A stretch of 15,644 bases of DNA from Clostridiales bacterium (GTDB lineage: Bacteria > Bacillota > Clostridia > Peptostreptococcales > Anaerovoracaceae). Numbering within the stretch: the stretch's first letter is position 1; the number at the start of each line of letters is the position of its first letter. The position numbers and the translations under genes were made by a program. Shown one piece after another: positions 9,211 through 15,644 of the stretch. The notes below the pieces were generated by a model, which made no database searches, was not told where the DNA came from, and was given only the letters and a program-made list of their open reading frames with translations. The stretch covers positions 1-15,644 of the forward strand of contig JAAYYX010000205.1 of the NCBI GenBank assembly GCA_012515135.1, in the 5' to 3' direction.

Positions 9211-9728
9211 ATTTTTACCTCCTTAGCTTCCCTTCCCTTTATATCATTGAGTATCTTTTTCGTTTTTTCTTTGGTAAGATTCCCGTAAGCCTCTGTTCCC
9301 TCATTGCTTCTGACCAGCATTGCCGGTGCCAGAGAACAACATCCCAGGCATGCCACATTGTTCAGAGTAAAAAATCCGTCTTCTGTGGTTTCTCCGTCTT
9401 TTATTCCCAGAAATTCGGTTATTGCCTCTTCTATACTGTCGGTACCGTTCACATGACATGCGGTACCTTTGCACAGCATTATCAGATATTTGCCCACCGG
9501 TTCCAGCCTGAACTGAGCATAAAAAGTGGCCACGCTGTATATTTTAGAAGGTTTTACGTGTATCCTGTCTCCTATATGATTTATTGCATCTACAGGTATA
9601 TATCCGTAAATATCCTGTGTTTTCTGCAAAACTGTGATGAGACTTCCTCTCACATCAGCATACTTATCAAGCACAGGCTCCAATTCCGGATATTTTCCGC
9701 ACCCGTAATCGTTTGGGTTGCAAGTCAT
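9207..9728 (-). CDS. nuoE: NuoE/HydC-like [2Fe-2S] thioredoxin-fold subunit of the formate dehydrogenase
   Basis: A small electron-transfer subunit, the usual partner of NuoF-like diaphorases in complex I, bifurcating hydrogenases and NAD-linked formate dehydrogenases. The 173-residue protein has the family's helical N-terminal part (VLQKTQDIYGYIP, then SKIYSVATFYAQF). Its four cluster cysteines are Cys86, Cys91, Cys127 and Cys131 (C-x4-C-x35-C-x3-C). AGGAGG lies six bases before the ATG. It is the first gene of the nuoE-nuoF-fdh operon, with a promoter candidate and a hairpin in its short leader. Its stop overlaps the nuoF start by four bases, consistent with coupled translation of a tight complex. 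Confidence 0.94.
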   Translation of the reverse strand: MTCNPNDYGCGKYPELEPVLDKYADVRGSLITVLQKTQDIYGYIPVDAINHIGDRIHVKPSKIYSVATFYAQFRLEPVGKYLIMLCKGTACHVNGTDSIEEAITEFLGIKDGETTEDGFFTLNNVACLGCCSLAPAMLVRSNEGTEAYGNLTKEKTKKILNDIKGREAKEVKI

Positions 9729-9747
9729 GGTGATCCTCCTGTTCCCT

Positions 9748-9770
9748 AAAAAAACCAGTCGAAACCGGTT
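9748..9770 (-). terminator. Terminator-like hairpin in the leader of nuoE
   Basis: On the minus strand AACCGGT and ACTGGTT form seven pairs closed by a UUCG tetraloop, followed by five Ts. It ends 19 bases before the nuoE ATG, just before the ribosome binding site, and lies downstream of the best promoter candidate (9787-9815). It could terminate transcripts from hom, act as an attenuator, or protect the 5' end of the nuoE mRNA. Confidence 0.55.
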
Positions 9771-9786
9771 GTACTTCTAAATATTG

Positions 9787-9815
9787 ATTATATCAATAGG
9801 GCAATAGAAAAACAA
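9787..9815 (-). promoter_or_regulatory. Candidate sigma-A promoter for nuoE-nuoF-fdh
   Basis: TTGTTT (9810-9815), a spacer of exactly 17 bases, then a perfect TATAAT (9787-9792). The -10 sits inside the dyad ATTGAT-ATA-ATCAAT, a possible operator. The predicted start near 9780 gives a leader of about 50 bases. Confidence 0.6.
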
Positions 9816-9853
9816 GTATAAGGCATGTTTTGGATATAATATTTATAAATAAT

Positions 9854-9871
9854 ATCTATTGAATAATAGAT
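9854..9871 (-). repeat. AT-rich inverted repeat after hom
   Basis: ATCTATT and AATAGAT are perfect inverted arms of seven bases with a four-base loop, beginning 5 bases after the hom stop. The stem is weak and no clean T-run follows, so it may be a poor terminator or a protein site. The next 30 bases are very AT-rich. Confidence 0.35.
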
Positions 9872-9876
9872 GCTGT

Positions 9877-10842
9877 TTATACAATGTGCATTTCTTTTAC
9901 AACTTTTAGAAGATCCCCGAATATTCCGTATGCCGTCTGTTCTATTTCCGGTTCCTCTTCGATCACATGAACTGTGCCCATAAGATCAGTAGTTATTGAA
10001 ACAACAGAAGATGTTCCCTTGATGCTGGCATAAAGACCATCTTTGTCTATTTCTTCAGGTGCCACTTTGCATATCATATTCCCGTTTGAAAACGTACCTC
10101 TGCAAATCAGTTTTATGACTTTTCCCTTTGATCTTGCTGATTTTATGTCTTCAAGGGAAATATCTTCGATGCCTTTTCTGCTGACATCATCGGGGGTGAT
10201 CCCGGCGTCCATCAGGACATTCATCAAAGCGGTAAGTTTTGCTGCCGCATCATATCCCTCTATATCCATTGAAGCATCAGCTTCAATAAAACCCCTTTCC
10301 CTGCCTTCCCTGATTATATCCTTATAGGGCCTGTCCTTTGACATCTCCTCAAGTATATAATTTGTAGTGCTGTTTAATATCCCCCTGACCTCTGTTACTC
10401 TGCACATTTCAAGATTTTCACTGACCATGTTGAATACGGGTGTACCGTCCATTACAGTGGTTTCATATAAAAACATACATCCGTTTTTTTCAGCAATATC
10501 CCTTAATCTTCTGTGATCCCATGCAATAGGCCCTTTGTTGGCAGTTATCACATGTTTTCCTCTGCAAAGGGCAGTTTCTATGTGATTTATGGCCGGCTGT
10601 CCTGTTTTTATTGCCAGAGGAGTAAGCTCGATCATTATGTCATACTCTGTATTTTCAAGTATTTCCATTGAACTTATCCCCTTTGGTTCCAAAAGATTTC
10701 CTCTGCTTCCGGTACCGATAGCAATTATTTCACATTTAGCATTATATTTTTCTTTTATTTCCTGTCCTTTGCTTTCAAGGAGCTTTTTGAATGCAGTACC
10801 TGCATTACCGTATCCCAGCATAACTATTCTTATTTTTTTCAT
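9877..10842 (-). CDS. hom: Homoserine dehydrogenase, short form without ACT domain
   Basis: Predicted to reduce aspartate semialdehyde to homoserine with NAD(P)H, the branch point toward threonine and methionine. The 321-residue protein has a Rossmann start (MLGYGNAG, residues 8-15), the family motif ITANKGP with Lys103, MDGTPVFN, and the catalytic region GILNSTTNYILEEM. This is followed by EADASMDIEGYDAAAKL, in which Glu188, Asp198 and Lys202 match the family's active-site positions. Full-length bacterial Hom has about 100 more residues forming a regulatory ACT domain, absent here, so threonine feedback through ACT is not expected. I chose the ATG at 10842, with GGAGG eight bases upstream, over the in-frame ATG at 10920. 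It appears monocistronic, between a terminator and the formate dehydrogenase promoter. Confidence 0.9.
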   Translation of the reverse strand: MKKIRIVMLGYGNAGTAFKKLLESKGQEIKEKYNAKCEIIAIGTGSRGNLLEPKGISSMEILENTEYDIMIELTPLAIKTGQPAINHIETALCRGKHVITANKGPIAWDHRRLRDIAEKNGCMFLYETTVMDGTPVFNMVSENLEMCRVTEVRGILNSTTNYILEEMSKDRPYKDIIREGRERGFIEADASMDIEGYDAAAKLTALMNVLMDAGITPDDVSRKGIEDISLEDIKSARSKGKVIKLICRGTFSNGNMICKVAPEEIDKDGLYASIKGTSSVVSITTDLMGTVHVIEEEPEIEQTAYGIFGDLLKVVKEMHIV

Positions 10843-10850
10843 TATTTTGT

Positions 10851-10855
10851 CCTCC
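10851..10855 (-). promoter_or_regulatory. Ribosome binding site that decides the hom start
   Basis: GGAGG, eight bases before the ATG at 10842. The upstream in-frame ATG at 10920 would precede the candidate transcription start and would add 26 residues unlike the family. Confidence 0.75.
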
Positions 10856-10908
10856 GTCTTTGATTTATGATGCCAACATTTGATATGATTATATCCTTTT
10901 CCGCAACT

Positions 10909-10948
10909 ATTATAAAGCATATACTAAAGCATACTTGAACATACTTTC
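10909..10948 (-). promoter_or_regulatory. Candidate hom promoter covered by three tandem 12-base repeats
   Basis: A perfect TATAAT (10909-10914) has no good -35. Its spacer and -35 region are three abutting units on the plus strand: AAAGCATATACT (10914-10925), AAAGCATACTTG (10926-10937) and AACATACTTTC (10938-10948). Such phased repeats over a weak -35 suggest a regulator binding site. The regulator is unknown. Confidence 0.4.
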
Positions 10949-10953
10949 ATAAT

Positions 10954-10998
10954 AAAAGAGCCTTCCAAGGGATCTAAAGGTTTCGTGAAGGCTCTTTT
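10954..10998 (-). terminator. Terminator of the NuoF/NuoG-GltD operon
   Basis: Perfect 12-base inverted arms AAAAGAGCCTTC and GAAGGCTCTTTT with a 21-base loop, starting 23 bases after the stop of the 1170-residue gene. The outer A/T pairs provide a short U-run on either strand, so it may work in both directions. Confidence 0.85.
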
Positions 10999-11021
10999 AA
11001 CTATCTTTTTTTGTTTTTGGG

Positions 11022-14000
11022 CTATTCTGTCATTTTTGCCGGTTTCGGCAGTCTTTCTGTTATCATATTCATAAGATTATCCGTACATTTGAGAGGATCT
11101 GTGAATTTTGCATCTCCGGCCACCACAAATTCCGGATCTTTTGGTGAAAGAACGCCGCCTGTTATCTCTCCGATCTCAGCATACTTGTATGTCGGCACCG
11201 CATCATCCATTTCAAAGGATATATCCGTCGCATCCTCAAATCCGAAATCCACTTCATATACAGAAGCTATTTCAGATGCCACCTCCCAGTTGGAAAGGGC
11301 TATCTCTTCATCTATGGCAGCCATGACAGGCATCAGCCTTCTTTCTGTATTTGTATATGTTCCATCCGTTGAAACAGAGGCTGTCCCCGGTATAACAACA
11401 TCTGCTTTTTTTGCAGAAGAGGTCATATGTGTATCTGAGACCATGAGGAATTCCAGATCCCTTAGCGCATATGCGGGAACATCTTCGCCGAATGACAACA
11501 GAGCCTTTACTCCATCCATCTCTTCCGCTCCGCCGGTGATGCCAATATCTATTATCCCCTGAGAATTATTTTTTGATTTTACCTGTAATATGCCATCTCT
11601 GGGCGATCCGATGTGTCCCGAAAGAAGTGCCAGATCTGCAATTAGAACAGCCGCCTCCATTGTTGCAAAGTTTTGTGTGAATACTATCATTGCTTTTTTT
11701 GCCTTGGCATATATTTCTGCGATTTCAGCTGCATCCTTTCCGGGCACCACATCCTTGAGGCTTTTTTTGAATTTGTCAAACCCTTTGGCTCCCGAAGTTT
11801 TGCCGCTTTCTAACAGGTATTTTGCCATCTCCTTGAGAAAGCTCAGGTCGTTTTTTGTATAAACGGATCTTTGGGCAAACTCAAAGTGCTGCTCTTTGCC
11901 TTTGGGATTTATAAGTATGACTTTTGTTCCGTTTTCTGCAGCCTGTTTAATTTTCAGCTGGATCACAGGATTGTCTTTTGCGTTGAATCCTGCTGCTATT
12001 ATGACATCCGTCGAAAGCAGTTCGTTGATGGTGTTTGGGGAAGCATCCGTTCCGATAACTTTTTTTATCCCGCTTTCTCTGTTGTTGAAGCAGAGTGTTT
12101 TTGCTCCCATAACATCAGCAAGTTTTTTTACTGCATAAGCTTCCTCATTGGTATATCTGTCGGAAACAGCCACCGCAACTGATTTTTTGCCATACTTTGC
12201 TGCTATGGATTGGGCTTTTTTTGCGGTCATGATTATTGCATCATGATAATCCGTATTTCTGGCTTTACCGCCCATTTTCACAACGGGCTCTTCTATTTTG
12301 CCTTCAAGTACAGCACAGTCAAATCCCCATTTCCCTCTTCCGCATGCCAGCCCCGCATTTACCGGGCCCAGCTTGTCGGGATTTGCTTTTATGAGCATTT
12401 CTCCGCATGATTCAAGTTCAAGGCTGCATCCCACTGAGCAGTATGCACATGTGGTCTCTGTTACGACTGTATCCAGAGGAACTTCCTTTATGACTGTCTG
12501 TCTTTCCTGCAGAGCGCCTGTGGGACATACGGTAACACATTGTCCGCATGAAACACATCCCGACTCAAGAAGGGGTTTTTCGAGAGTGGGTTTTACCACA
12601 GTATCAAATCCTCTGTTTACCAGTCCAAGGGCTCCTATACCCATGACTTCATCACATACCCTTACACAAAGACCGCAAAGAATACATTTGTTCGGATCCC
12701 TTACTATGAAAGGATGATCGTCTTCAAATTCGATCTCGTTCTTTTCTCCGTCGAATCTCTTTGGTTCCACATCATACTGATTGGCATAATCTATGAGTTT
12801 GCATTCGAAGTAATCATGACATCCGCATTCAAGACATCTTTTTGCTTCTTTTTCTGCATCCTCTTTCGAGAAGCCGTGAGGTATGACTTCAGCAAAATTA
12901 TCTTTTCTTTCTTTTGCCTGAAGTTCTGATATCTGGGGTCTGCATTCTCTTTCTCTGTCCTCAAAGGTCTTTTCTGTTATGTCATCTCTTTGGACAACAT
13001 AAGGTTTGCTGTATCTTATCTTCTCTCCTGCCAGATAAGCGTCTATTACCATTGATGCTTTTTTTGCATCTGCGATGGCTTCAACCGCTATGGATATCTT
13101 GTCATTACCGCAGTCTCCTCCGGCAAAAACGCCTTCCATGCTGGTCATGAAAGTGTCTTCATCATAGGCCAGTGCACCTTTTTTTGTTTTGTCTATACCT
13201 TTGAAAATCCTGCTGTCTACAGCCTGTCCTATGGCCAATATCACATTGTCTATTTCAATTGTTTCTGTCTTTCCTTCAACGGGCACAGGGCGTCTTCTTC
13301 CCGATTCATCCGGTTCACCCAGCTCCATTAACTGCAGCAGAACTTCTTTGACATGTCCGTCTTTATCTTTTTTGAATTCTATGGGATTGGTAAGGTTCTT
13401 GAAAATAACGCCTTCCTCCTCAGCCTCAACTATCTCCACCATGTCAGCGGGCATCTCTTCCTTTGTCCTTCTGTAAATATTGTAGACCTTGTCCGCGCCC
13501 AGTCTTACAGCTGTTCTGCATGCATCCATAGCAGTATTCCCGCCACCTACCACAGCAACTTTTTTACCGATCTTTATGGGCTCGTTCCTTACTACTTTTC
13601 TAAGGAGATCTATGCCGCCTATGACGCCTTGGGCGTCTTCACCTTTGCATCCCACTCCGGTGGATGTCCATGCACCGATCCCCAGAAGTACGGCATCAAA
13701 ATCGGAACGTACGGTTTCAAAAGGTATATCCTCTCCCACTTTAGTATCTGTTATTACTTCAACGCCGATCTCTTCTATAAGTGCCACCTCTTCATCCACC
13801 ACTTCCTTGGGAAGTCTGTATTCGGGTATACCGTATCTGAGCATTCCGCCCGCCTTCGGCATGGACTCGAATACCGTCACATCATGCCCCAGCTGCCTCA
13901 GGAAGAATGCAGCCGAAAGGCCCATGGGGCCTCCCCCTATTACAGCAACGCTCTTGCCTGTCAGTTCTTCCGGCTCAGGAATGAGCATTTCCGGATCCGC

Positions 14001-14534
14001 TTGTCCGTTTTCTGCGGCGAATCTTTTCAGCATCTGTATGGAAACGGGCTCGTCAATAAGGCCCCGGCGACACTCTGTCTCACATGGATGGGGACATACT
14101 CTTCCCAAACTTCCCGGGAAGGGTATCTTGTTTTTTATCAGATCCAGCGCTTCAGTATATTCTCCGTTTGCAATAAGGCCGGCATAACCCTGACAGTCTG
14201 TCTGTGCGGGGCATCCCAGCACACAGGGAGGTCTGCAGTCTCCCACATGGTCGGAAAGAAGCAGCTCAAGATTTGTTTTTCTCGATTCTATTACTCTTTC
14301 TGTATTGGTCCTTACCACCATTCCGGGGGCTATTTCCGTTGCACATGCCTTAACCAGTTTTGGGTTGCCTTCAACTTCGCATACACATATACCGCATGAT
14401 CCGTATATCTTTGTTCTCTCATCGAAACAAAAAGTAGGTATTTCTATTTCGTTTTCTTTTGCGACCTCAAGTATGGTCTGTCCGGGAATGCCCAGCACTT
14501 CTTTTCCGTCTATATTAAGTCTGAATTTTTTCAT
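11022..14534 (-). CDS. NuoG/GltD-type iron-sulfur flavoprotein with degenerate, catalytically dead molybdopterin domain (FdhF paralogue)
   Basis: A 1170-residue paralogue of the formate dehydrogenase in this window; I count 68 identical residues in the first 100. Domains: [2Fe-2S] (Cys36, 47, 50, 64); NuoG/GltD cysteines (100-114, 147-155); FAD site VIGGGPMG; NAD(P) site VGGGNTAMD; CLECGC cluster (568-573); two ferredoxin [4Fe-4S] motifs (617-627, 660-670); and a molybdopterin-family [4Fe-4S] (Cys696, 699, 703, 731). The segment matching the Sec/His active-site loop is replaced by CFNNRESGIKK (815-825), the conserved Arg is Lys986, and the molybdopterin-dinucleotide C-terminal domain is absent. 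It probably does not act on formate. Its role may resemble NuoG or the Sporomusa-type Nfn (Stn) transhydrogenase subunit, moving electrons between the NAD(P) site of its GltD domain and NuoF. It follows nuoF by 16 bases with AGGAG upstream. Confidence 0.88.
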   Translation of the reverse strand: MKKFRLNIDGKEVLGIPGQTILEVAKENEIEIPTFCFDERTKIYGSCGICVCEVEGNPKLVKACATEIAPGMVVRTNTERVIESRKTNLELLLSDHVGDCRPPCVLGCPAQTDCQGYAGLIANGEYTEALDLIKNKIPFPGSLGRVCPHPCETECRRGLIDEPVSIQMLKRFAAENGQADPEMLIPEPEELTGKSVAVIGGGPMGLSAAFFLRQLGHDVTVFESMPKAGGMLRYGIPEYRLPKEVVDEEVALIEEIGVEVITDTKVGEDIPFETVRSDFDAVLLGIGAWTSTGVGCKGEDAQGVIGGIDLLRKVVRNEPIKIGKKVAVVGGGNTAMDACRTAVRLGADKVYNIYRRTKEEMPADMVEIVEAEEEGVIFKNLTNPIEFKKDKDGHVKEVLLQLMELGEPDESGRRRPVPVEGKTETIEIDNVILAIGQAVDSRIFKGIDKTKKGALAYDEDTFMTSMEGVFAGGDCGNDKISIAVEAIADAKKASMVIDAYLAGEKIRYSKPYVVQRDDITEKTFEDRERECRPQISELQAKERKDNFAEVIPHGFSKEDAEKEAKRCLECGCHDYFECKLIDYANQYDVEPKRFDGEKNEIEFEDDHPFIVRDPNKCILCGLCVRVCDEVMGIGALGLVNRGFDTVVKPTLEKPLLESGCVSCGQCVTVCPTGALQERQTVIKEVPLDTVVTETTCAYCSVGCSLELESCGEMLIKANPDKLGPVNAGLACGRGKWGFDCAVLEGKIEEPVVKMGGKARNTDYHDAIIMTAKKAQSIAAKYGKKSVAVAVSDRYTNEEAYAVKKLADVMGAKTLCFNNRESGIKKVIGTDASPNTINELLSTDVIIAAGFNAKDNPVIQLKIKQAAENGTKVILINPKGKEQHFEFAQRSVYTKNDLSFLKEMAKYLLESGKTSGAKGFDKFKKSLKDVVPGKDAAEIAEIYAKAKKAMIVFTQNFATMEAAVLIADLALLSGHIGSPRDGILQVKSKNNSQGIIDIGITGGAEEMDGVKALLSFGEDVPAYALRDLEFLMVSDTHMTSSAKKADVVIPGTASVSTDGTYTNTERRLMPVMAAIDEEIALSNWEVASEIASVYEVDFGFEDATDISFEMDDAVPTYKYAEIGEITGGVLSPKDPEFVVAGDAKFTDPLKCTDNLMNMITERLPKPAKMTE

Positions 14535-14550
14535 TGTGCTCCTACCCCCT

Positions 14551-15644
14551 TTACTCTACTGTAATTGCGCTGAACTTGCAGGCCTCATAGCATCTGCCGC
14601 ATTTAACGCATTTTTCCTGATCTATAACGTGTTTTTCTTTTACCTTTCCTGCTATTGCATCTACAGGACATTTTTTTGCACAAAGGGTGCAGCCTACACA
14701 TGCATCGGTTATTTCAAATTTTATGAGAGCCTTGCAGGATCTTGCGGTACATTTTTTTCTGTATATATGGTCTTCATATTCATTTCTGAAATATTTTATG
14801 GTTGTAAGAACGGGATTTGGTGCCGTCTGTCCAAGTCCGCACATGGATCCGTCTTTTACTTTGCCGGCCAATTCCTCAAGAAGTTCTATATCTCCTTCTT
14901 TTCCTTTGCCTTCAGTTATCCTTTCAAGTATCTCCAGCATACGCTTGGTGCCTATCCTGCAGTAGTTACACTTGCCGCAGGATTCTTTCCTTGTAAAATC
15001 CAGGAAGTATCTGGCCATATCAACCATACAGGTGCTTTCATCCATTACGATCATTCCGCCCGATCCGACTATTGCACCTGTCTTTGTTATATCCTCATAT
15101 GTCACCGGTGTGTCTAAAAGGCTGGCAGGTATACATCCACCCGAAGGTCCGCCCATCTGCACGGCCTTGAATCCTTTGTCTTCTTTGATTCCTCCGCCTA
15201 TACCGAATATTATTTCTCTTAGAGGAAGCCCCATGGGCACTTCCACAAGCCCACCCTTTTTGATTTTTCCTGCAAGAGCAAATACTTTTGTACCTTTGCT
15301 CTTCTCTGTTCCCATGGCTCCGAAAGCTGCTCCGCCATTAAAAAGTATCCAGGGCACATTGGCAAATGTCTCAACATTGTTTATGTTGGTGGGTTCCTGC
15401 CAATATCCCTTTGCGGCGGGGAAAGGAGGCTTGAGCCTGGGCATACCTCTTTCTCCTTCAAGAGATGCTATTAGTGCAGTTTCTTCTCCACATACAAAAG
15501 CTCCCGCGCCTGCCTTTATCCTTATATCGAAGCTGTACTCCGAGCCAAAAATATTTTTGCCCAAGAATCCTTTTTCTCTGGCCTGATCCATGGCTATCCC
15601 AAGTCTTTTTATGGCCAGAGGATATTCGGCACGGCAATAGATCA
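14551..15644 (-). CDS. nuoF: NuoF/HydB-like NADH-binding flavoprotein with C-terminal ferredoxin domain (5' end cut by window edge)
   Basis: Diaphorase subunit, partner of the 1170-residue protein after it. The reading frame is open to base 15644. The 363 visible residues align with the other NuoF from about its residue 222, so roughly 220 N-terminal residues lie outside; the in-frame ATG at 15591 is internal. Motifs: AGAGAFVCGEETALIASLEG, the [4Fe-4S] motif ESCGKCNYCRIGT with a later MCGLG, and a C-terminal double ferredoxin domain, CVGCTLCAKKCP and CVKCGRCYEACK. In bifurcating HydB-type subunits such a domain is an additional electron port, often to ferredoxin. The other NuoF in the window lacks it. 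A nuoE-like gene is expected just outside the window. Confidence 0.94.
   Translation of the reverse strand, partial: IYCRAEYPLAIKRLGIAMDQAREKGFLGKNIFGSEYSFDIRIKAGAGAFVCGEETALIASLEGERGMPRLKPPFPAAKGYWQEPTNINNVETFANVPWILFNGGAAFGAMGTEKSKGTKVFALAGKIKKGGLVEVPMGLPLREIIFGIGGGIKEDKGFKAVQMGGPSGGCIPASLLDTPVTYEDITKTGAIVGSGGMIVMDESTCMVDMARYFLDFTRKESCGKCNYCRIGTKRMLEILERITEGKGKEGDIELLEELAGKVKDGSMCGLGQTAPNPVLTTIKYFRNEYEDHIYRKKCTARSCKALIKFEITDACVGCTLCAKKCPVDAIAGKVKEKHVIDQEKCVKCGRCYEACKFSAITVE

Noticed and set aside
9854..9871. A true terminator of hom
   Set aside because: The inverted repeat is perfect but AT-only apart from one pair, and no uninterrupted T-run follows. I list it only as a repeat.
10843..10920. 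A 26-residue N-terminal extension of Hom
   Set aside because: The Rossmann fold starts at the later ATG, which has GGAGG in front. The extension overlaps the candidate promoter region.
13353..14399. Plus-strand open frame of 348 codons (and a 338-codon one at 6397-7413)
   Set aside because: Both lie antisense to conserved parts of the two FdhF-type genes, have unlikely aromatic- and Cys-rich composition, and occur at the same relative position, as shadows of homologous sequence would.
11022..14534. A second selenoprotein or a frameshifted copy
   Set aside because: The frame is open throughout with no in-frame TGA, and the segment at the Sec position is replaced by different residues rather than shifted. 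The absence of the C-terminal domain is followed by a proper terminator, not by remnant coding sequence.
1..15644. CRISPR arrays, insertion sequences, rRNA, attachment sites
   Set aside because: No regularly spaced repeats, transposase-like proteins, terminal inverted repeats or rRNA-like stretches were seen on either strand.

Overview
The window reads as a chromosomal segment of an anaerobic, Gram-positive, probably clostridial bacterium. The grounds are AT-leaning codon use rich in ATA, AGA and AGG, strong AGGAGG-type ribosome binding sites, a selenocysteine system, and NADH/ferredoxin-type flavo-iron-sulfur subunits of the kind used by amino-acid fermenters and acetogens. I cannot name a genus. 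Every gene I can support lies on the minus strand, and almost all of the window is coding; no gene-free stretch exceeds about 180 bases.

In transcription order (right to left) the layout is as follows. (1) The 3' part of a NuoF-like flavoprotein gene (14551-15644, cut by the window edge) is followed after 16 bases by a 1170-residue NuoG/GltD/molybdopterin-fold protein (11022-14534), closed by a strong terminator (10954-10998). (2) A single homoserine dehydrogenase gene (9877-10842) has its own candidate promoter with tandem 12-base repeats. (3) A three-gene formate dehydrogenase operon: NuoE-like (9207-9728), NuoF-like (7615-9210), and a 1375-residue formate dehydrogenase alpha subunit (3472-7599). 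That reading frame is interrupted by an in-frame UGA at 5101-5103, which I read as selenocysteine. The operon ends at a terminator (3417-3450). (4) The selenocysteine machinery: tRNA-Sec (3274-3370), selA (1846-3246) and selB (1-1853, lacking only its last few codons).

The genes fit together. The tRNA-Sec, SelA and SelB would insert selenocysteine into the formate dehydrogenase encoded next to them (selD is not in the window). That enzyme fuses a NuoG-like iron-sulfur head, a GltD/NfnB-like FAD/NAD(P) domain, a ferredoxin module and a molybdopterin catalytic domain. It is paired with NuoE/NuoF-like subunits that would exchange electrons with NAD(H), so it looks like a soluble formate-NAD(P)-ferredoxin redox hub.

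The second operon carries a paralogue with the same N-terminal architecture. Its molybdopterin domain has lost the selenocysteine/cysteine loop, the neighbouring histidine and a conserved arginine, and the cofactor-binding C-terminal domain is gone. It therefore looks like a non-formate transhydrogenase-type complex derived from, or sharing ancestry with, the formate dehydrogenase. The two NuoF copies also differ: only the one beside the degenerate paralogue keeps a C-terminal 2x[4Fe-4S] ferredoxin domain. This contrast is the most interesting feature of the window.
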